Positions 42,483 to 51,814 of a stretch of DNA of 58,354 nucleotides are shown one piece after another. The notes under the pieces were generated by a model, which was not told the DNA's origin, searched no databases, and saw only the letters and a list, made by a program, of their open reading frames with translations. The stretch spans positions 1 through 58,354 of the forward strand of contig NZ_JABKDD010000019.1 of NCBI RefSeq assembly GCF_013623905.1, read 5' to 3'. A program made the translations under genes and the position numbers. The DNA comes from Brevibacterium sediminis. Its GTDB lineage: Bacteria; Actinomycetota; Actinomycetes; Actinomycetales; Brevibacteriaceae. Position 1 is the first letter of the stretch. Each line of letters starts with the position of its first letter.

Positions 42483-44120
42483 TCACCCGCATTCGGGAGC
42501 TTTGTCGCTGCCGTCGTATTCGGCAGGCAGCTGACCCGATGCCTCGAGGTCGCCTTTCAGCCACTTCGCCACGGCCCGCAGAGCATACGGGTTCGAGTCG
42601 TACGCGGTCACGGCGGACTTCGCCGCGGTGCTGCGCATCGTCCACGGAGCAGCGGTGCCCACGGCCACCTCGGCGGAGGTCGACGGGCTCAGACTCACGG
42701 AGGTTCCACCGGATCCGACGGTGAGGTCCTCGGCCTCGGCTGCTTCCTTCAGTGCTGCTTTCTCCTTGTCGCTGCCGCCGACGATCGAGATCGAATCGGT
42801 CCCGGTGAAGGAGCATTCGCCCTTGAGCACGGTCAGCGACTTGTCGGCGACTTCGGTGAGGACCTTCTTCGGATCCTTCGCATCCGAGTCCCCGGCCTGC
42901 ACGCTCTTCTGAGCCTCGGCGGTGGCCAGCTGTGCGGCGACGACGCGTTCGGACTTCTCGACGAGGTCCTTCTTCTCAAGCGTCCCGTCCCCCATCGCCT
43001 TGACGATCGCCTTCTGCGCGGCCGCCGAATCCGGGGGCATGAGCGCGATATCGGCTCCAGCGGCGAGCGCCTTGACCGTCTCTCCGCCCTTGAGGTTCTG
43101 CGGCACGGCCTTCATGTTCAGCGCATCCGTGGTGATGACGCCGTCATAGTCGAGAGTCTCCCGCAACGCCGAGTAGGCCTTCTTGTTCAGCGTCGCGGGC
43201 GTCGTCTTCGCATCGGGCAGACCGATATGGCCCATCATCACCATCGGCACCCCGGCCTTGACCGCGGACTTGAACGGCAGGAGGTCCGTGTCCTCCATCT
43301 CCTCGATCGACTTCTCCGACACCGGCAGGCTCTCGTGCGAATCCACGCCGAGCCGGCCGTGCCCCGGGAAATGCTTCGCCGAGCTCGACACTCCACCGGA
43401 CCGGTATCCCTCGACGGCGTCGGCGACGACCTCGGCGACATCCTCGTGGTCGGTGCCGCCCGAGCGGACGTTGATCGTTTTGTCCTTCGGCCCGACCGTG
43501 ACGTCGGAGTCCGGAGCGAAGTCGATGGTGAAGCCCAGATCGGTGAGGTTCTGCCCCTGCACGGTCGTGGCGTCGGTGATGAGATCGGAATCATCGGTCG
43601 CGGCCAGGCCCATGAGCGGCGGGAACGGCAGCGCGGCGGTGCCGAGGCGTGACACCGGGCCGCCTTCCTGGTCGACGCCGATCGATACGGGCTGCCCCTT
43701 CGTCCGTGCCCCGGAGATCTGATCAGTCAGTTCCGTGACCTGGTCCTTCGTCGGGTTCTCGGCCAGGTTGTAGCCCATGACGATGACCCCGCCGAGGTGG
43801 TTCTGCTTGACCATGTCCACCGGGGTCTGCGTATCCGTGCCTTCCCAGGTGCCGATGATGAGGGACCCGGCGAGTTCCTCGTCGGAGAAGTCTCCGACGA
43901 TGTCCGCGGCCTCGTCCTTGAAGTCGGCCGGATCGGCGTCGGCGGGGTTGTCCAGGGAAGATTCGGTCTGGTTGTCAGACTGCGCTTGGGTCTGAGAACC
44001 CGAATCGGTGGAGGACTTCTGTCCGGCCGTGGAGGATTCGGGGGCTGACGCTCCGCCGGAACAGCCGACGAGCGCGAGAGTCGTGGTCAGGGCCAGGAGG
44101 CTCAGGCGAGAACGCAACAT
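42483..44120 (-). CDS. GH3 family lipoprotein (beta-N-acetylhexosaminidase-like)
   Basis: 545 aa. Lipoprotein signal with lipobox LVGC (Cys20), then a Ser/Thr/Gln-rich linker and a glycoside hydrolase family 3 barrel (about 80-420) with the NagZ-type motif KHFPGHGRLGVDSHESLP and Asp in ITTDALNM, the likely nucleophile. A C-terminal domain of about 125 aa follows. It probably removes GlcNAc-type sugars outside the membrane, e.g. in wall turnover. TAGCAT lies 6 nt before the start, but GGAG overlaps the same gap, so either a leaderless or a short-leader start is possible. Confidence 0.9.
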   Translation of the reverse strand: MLRSRLSLLALTTTLALVGCSGGASAPESSTAGQKSSTDSGSQTQAQSDNQTESSLDNPADADPADFKDEAADIVGDFSDEELAGSLIIGTWEGTDTQTPVDMVKQNHLGGVIVMGYNLAENPTKDQVTELTDQISGARTKGQPVSIGVDQEGGPVSRLGTAALPFPPLMGLAATDDSDLITDATTVQGQNLTDLGFTIDFAPDSDVTVGPKDKTINVRSGGTDHEDVAEVVADAVEGYRSGGVSSSAKHFPGHGRLGVDSHESLPVSEKSIEEMEDTDLLPFKSAVKAGVPMVMMGHIGLPDAKTTPATLNKKAYSALRETLDYDGVITTDALNMKAVPQNLKGGETVKALAAGADIALMPPDSAAAQKAIVKAMGDGTLEKKDLVEKSERVVAAQLATAEAQKSVQAGDSDAKDPKKVLTEVADKSLTVLKGECSFTGTDSISIVGGSDKEKAALKEAAEAEDLTVGSGGTSVSLSPSTSAEVAVGTAAPWTMRSTAAKSAVTAYDSNPYALRAVAKWLKGDLEASGQLPAEYDGSDKAPECG

Positions 44121-44158
44121 GTCTCCATGCTAGACGTTCCCGCCTGCTCAACGCCTGT

Positions 44159-45673
44159 TCAGAGTTCTTCGTGAGCGGCCAGACGGCGGGCGGTCTCCTT
44201 CGCTCCCCGTTCGTGCAGCGATGTCAGTGCCTTGAGATACGGTTCGGTGAACCTCGGCTCCTCGGCGAGGCAACCAAAGAACTGTTCCTGCCGGACGAAG
44301 GCCAGCGGGTCCTCGCCCTGTGTCGAGGCAACCGACTGCAGTTCGTCGGCATAGCGGTCGACGATGGTGAACCGACCGCCGGATTCGTCGTGCCCTTCGG
44401 CATACCGGGCCCACGAGGCGCAGATCGCCGCGGCCACCTCGATCGGGTGGCCCGAGGCGAGGTTGTCCTTGACGACCGGCAGCAGCCATTTGGGGATCCG
44501 GTCGGACGACTCTGCGCCGAGGCGGGCGAGGGTGTCGCGGATCTCCGGGTTGCTGAACCGTTCGATGAGTGAGTCCTTGTAGGCGTCCAGGTCGATTCCG
44601 GGCAGCGGTGCCAGGCTCGGTGTGCCTTCCTCGTCCATGTATCGGCGCAGGTAGACGGGGATGTCCGGGTTCGCCATCGCCTCATGGGCGAAGGTGTATC
44701 CGCCGAGGAGGCCGAAGTACGCGAGCCCCTGATGCCCGGAGTTGAGCAGGCGCAGCTTCATATGCTCATAGGGCTGAACGTCGTCGACGACCTGTACTCG
44801 AGCCTCTTCATAGGGAGGACGGCCAGAGGTGAAATCGTCCTCGAGCACCCACTGGAAGAAGGGCTCGGCGACGACCGGCCAGGCATCGGTGACGCCCGTG
44901 TCGGTGAGCAGATCGGCACGGTCGTCGTCAGTGGTGGCCGGGGTGATGCGGTCGACCATCGAGTTCGGGAACGCCACTGACTCGGCGATCCACTCGGCGA
45001 GTTCGGCATCGACGAGGCGAGCGAAGGCAGAGAACATCTTCGCCGCCACATCGCCATTCTCCGAGATGTTGTCGCACGACTGCACGGTGAACGGTGCGAT
45101 TCCGGCCTCACGTCGTGCTCGCAGAGCGGAGACGACATAGCCGAAGACGGTGGCCGGCAGCTCACCGGCCCGCAGCGCCTCGACATCGGCGACGATCGTC
45201 GGCTCATCGGTGATGAACTCTCCGGTGACGGGGTTGACGTTGTATCCGCCCTCAGTGACGGTCAGGGAGACGATCCGGATCGTCTCATCGGTGAGCAGGT
45301 TAAGCAGTCCGGCAGGGTCATCGGGCCCGAATCGGTAGTCGATGATCGACCCGATCACCCGACGTTCCTTGGCCCCGTCGGCGTGTTTGAGAGTCAGCGT
45401 GTACAGGTGGTCCTGGTCGGCGAGCGCATCGCGCATGGCCACGTCGTGGGGCAGAACTCCGGCTCCGACGATCCCCCAGTCGGCGGCGAGCCCAGCCCCG
45501 AGCAGGTCGTCGAGGACCATCGCCATGTGCGCGCGGTGGAATCCGCCGACTCCGAAGTGGACGATGCCGGGGCTCACGGCCGACCGATCATAGGTGGGGA
45601 CGGCGATGCCGCGGTCGGCCACCTCGGCGAGGTTCTGGGTGTTGAGGGAAAGCGCGGTGGTCGGTGCGGTCAT
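44159..45673 (-). CDS. Polyol dehydrogenase, mannitol dehydrogenase family
   Basis: 504 aa from the ATG at 45673, overlapping the permease stop by 4 nt; a frame reaching 46420 is a shadow. Long-chain, zinc-independent polyol dehydrogenase: N-terminal Rossmann region with VHFGVGGFHRAHMA, catalytic Lys in KLRLLNSGHQ, and NSMVDRITPAT. Members act on mannitol, D-arabitol or related polyols. With xylulokinase encoded in the same divergent cluster and no fructokinase visible, D-arabitol to D-xylulose is a good alternative to mannitol to fructose. It is the last gene of the minus-strand transport operon. Confidence 0.92.
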   Translation of the reverse strand: MTAPTTALSLNTQNLAEVADRGIAVPTYDRSAVSPGIVHFGVGGFHRAHMAMVLDDLLGAGLAADWGIVGAGVLPHDVAMRDALADQDHLYTLTLKHADGAKERRVIGSIIDYRFGPDDPAGLLNLLTDETIRIVSLTVTEGGYNVNPVTGEFITDEPTIVADVEALRAGELPATVFGYVVSALRARREAGIAPFTVQSCDNISENGDVAAKMFSAFARLVDAELAEWIAESVAFPNSMVDRITPATTDDDRADLLTDTGVTDAWPVVAEPFFQWVLEDDFTSGRPPYEEARVQVVDDVQPYEHMKLRLLNSGHQGLAYFGLLGGYTFAHEAMANPDIPVYLRRYMDEEGTPSLAPLPGIDLDAYKDSLIERFSNPEIRDTLARLGAESSDRIPKWLLPVVKDNLASGHPIEVAAAICASWARYAEGHDESGGRFTIVDRYADELQSVASTQGEDPLAFVRQEQFFGCLAEEPRFTEPYLKALTSLHERGAKETARRLAAHEEL

Positions 45674-46623
45674 TTGACGGCTCCCATGGACAGGCCCTGG
45701 ACGAGTTTGTCCTGGGCGGCGATTCCGGCCACGAGCACGGGCACGGAGATGATGAGCGAGGCCGCGCACACCTGCGACAGGAACAGACCCTGGGAGGTGA
45801 CGAAGCTGGTGAGGAACACGGGTGCCGTCGATGCCGCCGTGGAGGTGAGCACGGTGGCGAAGAGGAGTTCGTTCCACGAGAAGATGAAGCAGATCAGGGC
45901 GGTCGCGGCCAGTCCGGGTGCGGTCAGCGGCAGCAGGATCTGCAGAAAGACGCGCGGCAGGCGGGCGCCGTCGAGTTCGGCGGCTTCGAGGACTTCGACG
46001 GGCACCTCGGCGAGGAAGGAGCGCATCATCCACACCGCGATCGGCATGTTCATCGCCGAGTAGATGATGATGAGCAGCAGCCAGGTGTCGAGGATGCCGA
46101 AGGATTTCGCGACGAGGTAGACGGGCAGGAGGCCCGCAACCATCGGCAGCATCTTCGTCGACAGGAGGAAGAACAGCACGTCCGACCAGCGTTCGATACG
46201 GCGGATCGCCAGTGAGTACGCGGCCATCGTGGAGAGGACGAGGACGATGAGCGTCGAGACGATCGCGGCGACCGCTGAGTTGATGAGGAACGGCCACGGG
46301 TTCGCGCCGTTGCCGCCGCCGAAGAAGTTGACGAAGGACTCCAACGTCAGCGGAGCGAAGTAGCTCGGCGGGTTCGTCGAGGCGTCGGTCTCCGCGTGCA
46401 GGCTGGTCAGCAGCATCCACAGCAGAGGTGAGACGAACAGGAGTCCGACGAACCAGGCCAACAGGCCGAGCAGGATCTTGCCCGCCCGCCCCTGGCCGGG
46501 CCGCCTCGGTGCATTCGCCTTTCGCCGAGGCGGCTCTGCGGAACCGGGTCCGCCCGGTTCGGTCGGGGTGGGGGTCACCCCGGGTGCGGGGTGGTTATCC
46601 ACGGTGAGGTCGGGGGTGCTCAT
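45670..46623 (-). CDS. Sugar/polyol ABC transporter permease (MalG type)
   Basis: 317 aa from the ATG at 46623, which overlaps the upstream permease stop; the longer frame to 47001 is a shadow. After a Pro-rich cytoplasmic tail of about 45 aa there are six membrane helices and the EAA loop EVLEAAELDGARLPRVFLQILLPL that docks the ATPase. It pairs with the permease encoded just upstream. Confidence 0.93.
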   Translation of the reverse strand: MSTPDLTVDNHPAPGVTPTPTEPGGPGSAEPPRRKANAPRRPGQGRAGKILLGLLAWFVGLLFVSPLLWMLLTSLHAETDASTNPPSYFAPLTLESFVNFFGGGNGANPWPFLINSAVAAIVSTLIVLVLSTMAAYSLAIRRIERWSDVLFFLLSTKMLPMVAGLLPVYLVAKSFGILDTWLLLIIIYSAMNMPIAVWMMRSFLAEVPVEVLEAAELDGARLPRVFLQILLPLTAPGLAATALICFIFSWNELLFATVLTSTAASTAPVFLTSFVTSQGLFLSQVCAASLIISVPVLVAGIAAQDKLVQGLSMGAVK

Positions 46624-47561
46624 GAGTTCTCCTCCTTGAGCAGGGTCGATGCGGTGCGCAGGGCGAAGGTCGCAGTGATGAGTGAGGCGATGACGACGAT
46701 GACGCCGACGGCGGAGGCGACTCCGTAGTCCTGGGCGACGAAGAACTCCTGGTAGATGACGTACGGCAGGGTGGCGGTGCCGAGCCCTCCGGAGGTCATG
46801 GTGAAGACCATGTCGAAGTTCTGGACGATGTAGATGGTGCCCAGCAGTGCGGCGAGTTCGATGTATCGGCGCAGGTGGGGCAGGGTGATGAAGCGGAAGG
46901 TCTGCCAGGGTCCGGCGCCGTCGACGAGGGCCGCCTCGTAGACGTCCATGGGTCGTGACTGCAGTCCGGCGAGCATGATGAGCATCATGAACGGCGTCCA
47001 CTGCCAGACGAGGACGATCCCGATGCCCAGCAGCGGGTTCGAGGTCATGAGATCCGGTTGCGGGGCGTTCTCTCCGAACATGGTGGTCAGCAGCCCGTTG
47101 ATGAGGCCGTACGAGGGGTTGAAGATCGCATGTTTGAACAGCAGCGCGGCGGCGACGGGGACGACGAGGAACGGGGTGATCATCAGGGTGCGGACGAATC
47201 CGCGGCCGATGAACTTCCGATCGAGCAGCAGCGCGATGCCCAGGCCCAGCAGAGCCGAGGCCAGCACGACGCCGACCGTGAGCCCGACGGTGACGATGAC
47301 GGCCTTGAGCAGGTTCGCATCGGTGAAGACGGTGACGTAGTTCTGGACGGTGCCGAAGCTGATGTCATCGGGGTAGGCGGCGTTCCAGTTCATGAACGAG
47401 ATGATGATCGTGATCGCGAACGGGATCTGGGTGACGAGGATGACGAAGATCAGCGCCGGCAGCATGGGCGCGCGCTTGAGCCATCGGTCCTTGGCACGGG
47501 GTTTCGGCGGCATGATCGGCTGCGATGCACGCTCGGCGGCTGGAGCTGACACTTCGAACAT
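46620..47561 (-). CDS. Sugar/polyol ABC transporter permease (MalF type)
   Basis: 313 aa, six membrane helices, EAA loop DVYEAALVDGAGPWQTFRFITLPHLRR. The N-terminal 25 residues are cytoplasmic. It forms the channel with the MalG-type partner; the ATPase is encoded across the cluster at 51815-52912. It lies about 90 bp after the binding-protein gene, with a hairpin in the gap. Confidence 0.93.
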   Translation of the reverse strand: MFEVSAPAAERASQPIMPPKPRAKDRWLKRAPMLPALIFVILVTQIPFAITIIISFMNWNAAYPDDISFGTVQNYVTVFTDANLLKAVIVTVGLTVGVVLASALLGLGIALLLDRKFIGRGFVRTLMITPFLVVPVAAALLFKHAIFNPSYGLINGLLTTMFGENAPQPDLMTSNPLLGIGIVLVWQWTPFMMLIMLAGLQSRPMDVYEAALVDGAGPWQTFRFITLPHLRRYIELAALLGTIYIVQNFDMVFTMTSGGLGTATLPYVIYQEFFVAQDYGVASAVGVIVVIASLITATFALRTASTLLKEENS

Positions 47562-47613
47562 CCTTCGTCAGGTGGTGGTGCGGTCGGGCGGTGGTGCGGA
47601 TGGGGCCGGGGCC

Positions 47614-47648
47614 GCCTCGGGGAGGGTGATCGTCACCCGCCCCGAGGC
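47614..47648 (-). terminator. Hairpin between binding-protein and permease genes
   Basis: GCCTCGGG (47614-47621) pairs with CCCGAGGC (47641-47648), with a second inner stem GGGTGA/TCACCC. No U-run. It may reduce read-through into the permease genes or stabilise the binding-protein message. Confidence 0.5.
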
Positions 47649-47654
47649 GCTCGG

Positions 47655-49013
47655 TCACTTCTTGTACTTGTCTCCGACCTTCTCGGCTTCCTTCTGGCCC
47701 TTCTTCAGGGCCGCATCGGCCGACGTCCGACCGGCGATGGCGGAGCTGACGTCCTCGGAGATGCCCGTGGCGAGGTCGGCGAATTCGGGGATCGTCACGA
47801 ACTGGACTCCCAGCGTCGGTCGCGGCTGGACTCCGGGGCTGACCGGATCGGCCGAGTTGATGGCGTCCTCGGTCTGCTGGTAGAAGGGCTTCGCGGCCTT
47901 CTGGTACTCGGGGTTCTCATAGGTCGAGGTCCGCTTGCCGGCAGGCACGTGCTGCCAGCCGAGCTCCTCGGCGACGGTCTCCTCGTAGTCCTTCGACGAG
48001 GCCCAGGCGACGAACTGCTTCGCCGCGTCCTGGTTCTTGCCTGCGGCCTGGATGCCCCATGCCCAGGTGTAGAGCCAGGAGCTCGACTCCGTTTCCTTCA
48101 CCGGTGCCGCGACGTAGCCGATCTTGCCCTTGACGGGAGAGTCATCGGCCTCGAGGGTTCCGGTGGCGGCCGTCGAGTCGTACCACATGGCGACCTTGCC
48201 CTGCTGCAGGTTCGTCAGGCACTCGGTGTAGCCGGCCTGCGGGGCTCCGGATTCGCCGTGGTCCTTGATGAGGTCGACGTAGAAGTTCGTGGCTTCCTTG
48301 AATTCCTTGGAATCGACCTGCGCGTTCCAGTTCTCGTCGAACCAGGTTCCGCCGAAGGTGTTGACCACGGTCGTCAGCGGAGCGAACATCTCGCCCCAGC
48401 CGGGCAGTCCGCGCAGGCAGATGCCCTTCGTGCCCTTCTCCGCACCGTCGACCTTCGCAGCGAGCTTAGCGACTTCGTCCCAGGTCGGATTCTCCGGCAT
48501 CTCCACGCCGGCCTTGTCGAAGATGTCCGTGCGGTACATGAGGAACGAGCCCTCACCGTAGAACGGCTCACCGTAGACCTGGTCGTCGACCGTCATCGAC
48601 TCGGCCATTGGGGCGAGGATGTCGTCTTGGTCGAAGCCCTCGGCATCGACGACGCCTTCGTCCATGGGGGTGAGCCATTTGTTCTTCGCGTAGGTCGGGA
48701 TCTCGTAGTTCGACATCGAGGCGACGTCGTAGTTGCCGGCCTGAGCGGCGAACTCCTGGCCGATCTTCGCCCGCACCTCGTTCTCCGGCAGCACGGTGTA
48801 GTTGACCTTGATGCCCGTGTCCTTGGTGAAATGATCGGCCGTGAGCTTCTGCAGGTCCTGCATCTGCGGGTTGTTGACCATGAGGACGTTGACTTCGTCG
48901 CCGCCGCCGCCGGCCGAGCTGCCGCCGGCACCACCACAGCCGGACAATGCCAGTGCTCCGACCATGCCGATGGCCGCCCAGGTGGCTCTCCGGCCTGTGA
49001 TCAGGTGTTTCAT
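47655..49013 (-). CDS. Sugar/polyol-binding lipoprotein
   Basis: 452 aa; GGAAGG lies 7 nt before the ATG. Lipoprotein signal with lipobox LSGC (Cys26), Gly/Ser-rich linker, then a two-lobed extracellular solute-binding protein family 1 fold (VNVLMVNNPQM, FTKDTGIKVNYTVLPENE, PEFADLATGISEDV). It captures the sugar alcohol for the ABC importer. It is the first gene of the minus-strand operon, controlled from the operator region at 49075-49140. Confidence 0.93.
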   Translation of the reverse strand: MKHLITGRRATWAAIGMVGALALSGCGGAGGSSAGGGGDEVNVLMVNNPQMQDLQKLTADHFTKDTGIKVNYTVLPENEVRAKIGQEFAAQAGNYDVASMSNYEIPTYAKNKWLTPMDEGVVDAEGFDQDDILAPMAESMTVDDQVYGEPFYGEGSFLMYRTDIFDKAGVEMPENPTWDEVAKLAAKVDGAEKGTKGICLRGLPGWGEMFAPLTTVVNTFGGTWFDENWNAQVDSKEFKEATNFYVDLIKDHGESGAPQAGYTECLTNLQQGKVAMWYDSTAATGTLEADDSPVKGKIGYVAAPVKETESSSWLYTWAWGIQAAGKNQDAAKQFVAWASSKDYEETVAEELGWQHVPAGKRTSTYENPEYQKAAKPFYQQTEDAINSADPVSPGVQPRPTLGVQFVTIPEFADLATGISEDVSSAIAGRTSADAALKKGQKEAEKVGDKYKK

Positions 49014-49074
49014 CGTTGCGCCTTCCCTCGTCCTTGCGGGATCGCAGCCCGCCGTCGGTTCGCTGCGAGAAAAT

Positions 49075-49098
49075 CATATGAGCATCCGTGCTCATATG
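49075..49098. promoter_or_regulatory. Operator palindrome of the polyol cluster
   Basis: CATATGAGCA, 4 nt, TGCTCATATG: a perfect 24-bp palindrome between the divergent binding-protein and regulator genes. TGAGCA/TGCTCA half-sites suit a SorC-type regulator. Further half-site-like copies are CATATGAG at 49141 and the direct repeats ATGTGCAAYACT at 49096 and 49127. Confidence 0.65.
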
Positions 49099-49182
49099 TG
49101 CAATACTGTGTCACGAACCAATCAGATGTGCAACACTTCACATATGAGCGAACACACAGTCGTCGACGCCGAAGGGAGGCCC

Positions 49183-50157
49183 ATGTCCACGGTGCCCACC
49201 GCCCGCCACCGCCGCTTCCTCGCCCAGCTGGCCCGCGATCACTACCTTGAGGGGCGGTCCAAGGTCGAGATCGGCAAGTCGAACGGACTCAGCCGGTTTC
49301 AGGTCGCCCGCCTCCTCCAGGAGGCCGTCGACACCGGGGTCGTGACGATCACCATCGAAGCCGATGCCGGTGAAGCCGACGGTCTGGCCGAGCAGGTCGC
49401 CGCAGTTCTCGGCCTCGACTCGGTCGTCATCGTCGACATCCCCGACGAGACTCAGGCCTCCCAGCAGATGGGTCGGGCCGCGCTATCGCTGGTCGGCCGC
49501 CACGCCCATGCGGGGATGCGCATCGGCCTGTCCTGGTCGCGCACCTTGGATTCCGCGGCCGCGTTCACTCCGGCCCTGCCCCGCTGCACGATCGTCCAGC
49601 TCGCCGGTGCCCTCCGCTTGGAATCGCATCGTCCCAGCTCGGAGATCTTCACCCGGCTGGGCCAGGATCCGGCGGTGAGCATGGTCCGTCTGCCCGCCCC
49701 GCTGCTCGTCACCGAGGCGGGAACCGCCGCTGACCTGCGGGCACTGCCCGAGATCTCCGGGACCCTGGCCGCCGCCGATGACCTCGATCTTGCCGTGGTC
49801 TCTGTGGCTTCCTGGGCCGAGGGCCTGTCCTCGGTGTGGGAGAAGTGCTCCCCCGCCCAGCGTCAGGCGGGCATCGACGACGGCGCCATCGCCGAGGTGT
49901 CCGGACGTCTCTTCGCCGCCGACGGATCGGATGTCACCACGATCGACGACCGCGTCATCGCCGTCACCCTCGATCAGCTCCGCCGAGCTTCGACGACCGT
50001 GGGAGTCGCCCGTAGAGCCGAGCGCGCCCGCGCGGTCCGTGCCGCCTGTGCCGCCGGGATCCTCGATATCGCGATCATCGACCGCTCCTTGGCCGATGAG
50101 ATCCTCACCGAGGCGGCCGACCCCGGTGCTGCACCAGCTGAGGAGGAGTTCCGATGA
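49183..50157 (+). CDS. SorC-family transcriptional regulator
   Basis: 324 aa from the ATG at 49183, which has AGGGAGG upstream but at a short 3-nt distance; the ATG at 49144 has no ribosome site yet would add only 13 residues, so either is possible. An N-terminal helix-turn-helix (LEGRSKVEIGKSNGLSRFQVARLLQEA) is followed by a sugar-phosphate-binding domain with GLSWSRTL. SorC proteins sense phosphorylated sugars; D-xylulose-5-phosphate from the next gene would be a fitting effector. It overlaps xylB by 4 nt and probably binds the palindrome at 49075-49098. Confidence 0.88.
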   Translation: MSTVPTARHRRFLAQLARDHYLEGRSKVEIGKSNGLSRFQVARLLQEAVDTGVVTITIEADAGEADGLAEQVAAVLGLDSVVIVDIPDETQASQQMGRAALSLVGRHAHAGMRIGLSWSRTLDSAAAFTPALPRCTIVQLAGALRLESHRPSSEIFTRLGQDPAVSMVRLPAPLLVTEAGTAADLRALPEISGTLAAADDLDLAVVSVASWAEGLSSVWEKCSPAQRQAGIDDGAIAEVSGRLFAADGSDVTTIDDRVIAVTLDQLRRASTTVGVARRAERARAVRAACAAGILDIAIIDRSLADEILTEAADPGAAPAEEEFR

Positions 50158-51809
50158 GTGCGAATCGCAGGTTCGTCGCCGGTGTCGACTCCTCGACCCA
50201 GAGCTGCAAGGTCGTCATCGCCGATCCGGACTCCGGTGACATCATCCGCACCGGTTCGGCCCCGCACCCTCCCGGCACCGAGGTCGACCCCGAAGCGTGG
50301 TGGACGGCTCTGCAGGAGGCGATCGCGGCAGCCGGCGGACTCGACGATGTCGCGGGTCTGAGCATCAGCGGTCAGCAGCATGGACTCGTCGCCCTCGACG
50401 CCGAGGGCCGGGTCATCCGCGATGCCCTGCTGTGGAACGATCTGCGCAGCAAGGCCGCGGCCAGAGACCTCATCGCCGAGGTCGGAGCCGCCGACTATGT
50501 CGCACGCACCGGGGTCCTGCCCGTCGCCTCCTTCACCGCCGCCAAACTGCGGTGGCTGCGCGATGCCGAACCGGACAATGCCGTCCGGGTCGCCGCCGTC
50601 GCCCTGCCGCACGACTGGCTGAGCTGGCGCTTCCTCGGATACGGCCCCACCGACGCATCCGTCCGCGGTCCCGTGCTCGAGGCCTTGGTCACCGACGCGT
50701 CCGACGCCAGCGGCACCGCCTACTTCGACCCCTCCGCTTCTCGCTACGATCTCGATCTCTTCCGCATCGCCTTCGGTGCGTCCGCCCGTGAGGCAGCGGG
50801 CTTGCCGTGCGCCGCGGATACGGACGTGGAGGCGGATTCACCGAACGTGGGCGGGAACGGGCAAGCCGCCTCGGCGATCATCCTTCCCCGCGTCCTCGCC
50901 CCCGACGAGGCGGCCGGGCACAGCCCGGACGGAATCGTCGTGGGCCCCGGGGCCGGGGACAATGCGGCCGCGGCGCTGGGACTCGGGGTCACCTCGGGGG
51001 ATCTCGTCATCTCGATCGGAACGTCCGGTACGGTCTTCGGCACCACCGACCTGCCCATCGCCGATTCGTCCGGCACGGTCGCCGGGTTCGCCTCGGCCGA
51101 CGGCGGGCGCCTGCCGCTGGTCGCCACGCTCAATGCCGCCCGCGTCCTCGATTCGGCGGCGAAGCTGCTGCGGGTCAGCCACGACGAACTCGCGGCCCTG
51201 GCGCTGGCGTCCCGGCCGGGAGCGGACGGGCTCACGCTCGTCCCGTATTTCGAGGGCGAGCGCACCCCGAACCTGCCCGATGCCACCGCTCGCCTCGAGG
51301 GGATGACCCTGGCGAACTCCTCGGCGCAGAACGTCGCCCGCGCCTTCGTCGAAGGAATGCTGTGCGGTCTGGCGGACGGGCTCGACGCGGTGCAGGCTCA
51401 GGGCCTGGAGGCCGGACGGCTGCTGCTCATCGGCGGGGCGGCACGCAATCCTGCCGTCCGGGAGGTCGCCCGCGATATCTTCACCGTGCCCATCGACGTG
51501 CCCGAACAGGCCGAATACGTCGCCATCGGGGCGGCTCGGCAGGCGGCGTGGACACTCTCGGGAACCCTGCCGGACTGGACAGTCGAGCTCGTCGCCACTC
51601 TGCATCCGCGTCCATCGCGGGTGCGGCAGCAGTACCGGTCCTGTGCAGCGCAGACGGCTGCACAGCAGACGGCCAGTCTCGTCTCGCCGGGCCACACAAC
51701 GCCGGAACCGACTTCGTCAGAACCCTCTCTGTCCGAACGCTCATCGTCCGATCAATCACTGACCGATCACCGTGGATCTTCGGGTGCGCACGCATCCGCG
51801 AAAGGTTGA
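50154..51809 (+). CDS. Xylulokinase
   Basis: 551 aa, FGGY kinase family. N-terminal FVAGVDSSTQSCKVV (phosphate loop), GLSISGQQHGLVALD, LWNDLRS (substrate site), and C-terminal GDNAAAALGLG, SIGTSGTVF and LLLIGGAARNPAVREV. It phosphorylates D-xylulose to D-xylulose-5-phosphate. The catalytic core ends near residue 490; the last 55 residues are a Ser/Thr/Ala-rich tail of no known use. It is translationally coupled to the regulator gene and followed by the ATPase gene of the importer. Confidence 0.93.
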   Translation: MSANRRFVAGVDSSTQSCKVVIADPDSGDIIRTGSAPHPPGTEVDPEAWWTALQEAIAAAGGLDDVAGLSISGQQHGLVALDAEGRVIRDALLWNDLRSKAAARDLIAEVGAADYVARTGVLPVASFTAAKLRWLRDAEPDNAVRVAAVALPHDWLSWRFLGYGPTDASVRGPVLEALVTDASDASGTAYFDPSASRYDLDLFRIAFGASAREAAGLPCAADTDVEADSPNVGGNGQAASAIILPRVLAPDEAAGHSPDGIVVGPGAGDNAAAALGLGVTSGDLVISIGTSGTVFGTTDLPIADSSGTVAGFASADGGRLPLVATLNAARVLDSAAKLLRVSHDELAALALASRPGADGLTLVPYFEGERTPNLPDATARLEGMTLANSSAQNVARAFVEGMLCGLADGLDAVQAQGLEAGRLLLIGGAARNPAVREVARDIFTVPIDVPEQAEYVAIGAARQAAWTLSGTLPDWTVELVATLHPRPSRVRQQYRSCAAQTAAQQTASLVSPGHTTPEPTSSEPSLSERSSSDQSLTDHRGSSGAHASAKG

Positions 51810-51814
51810 GAACA

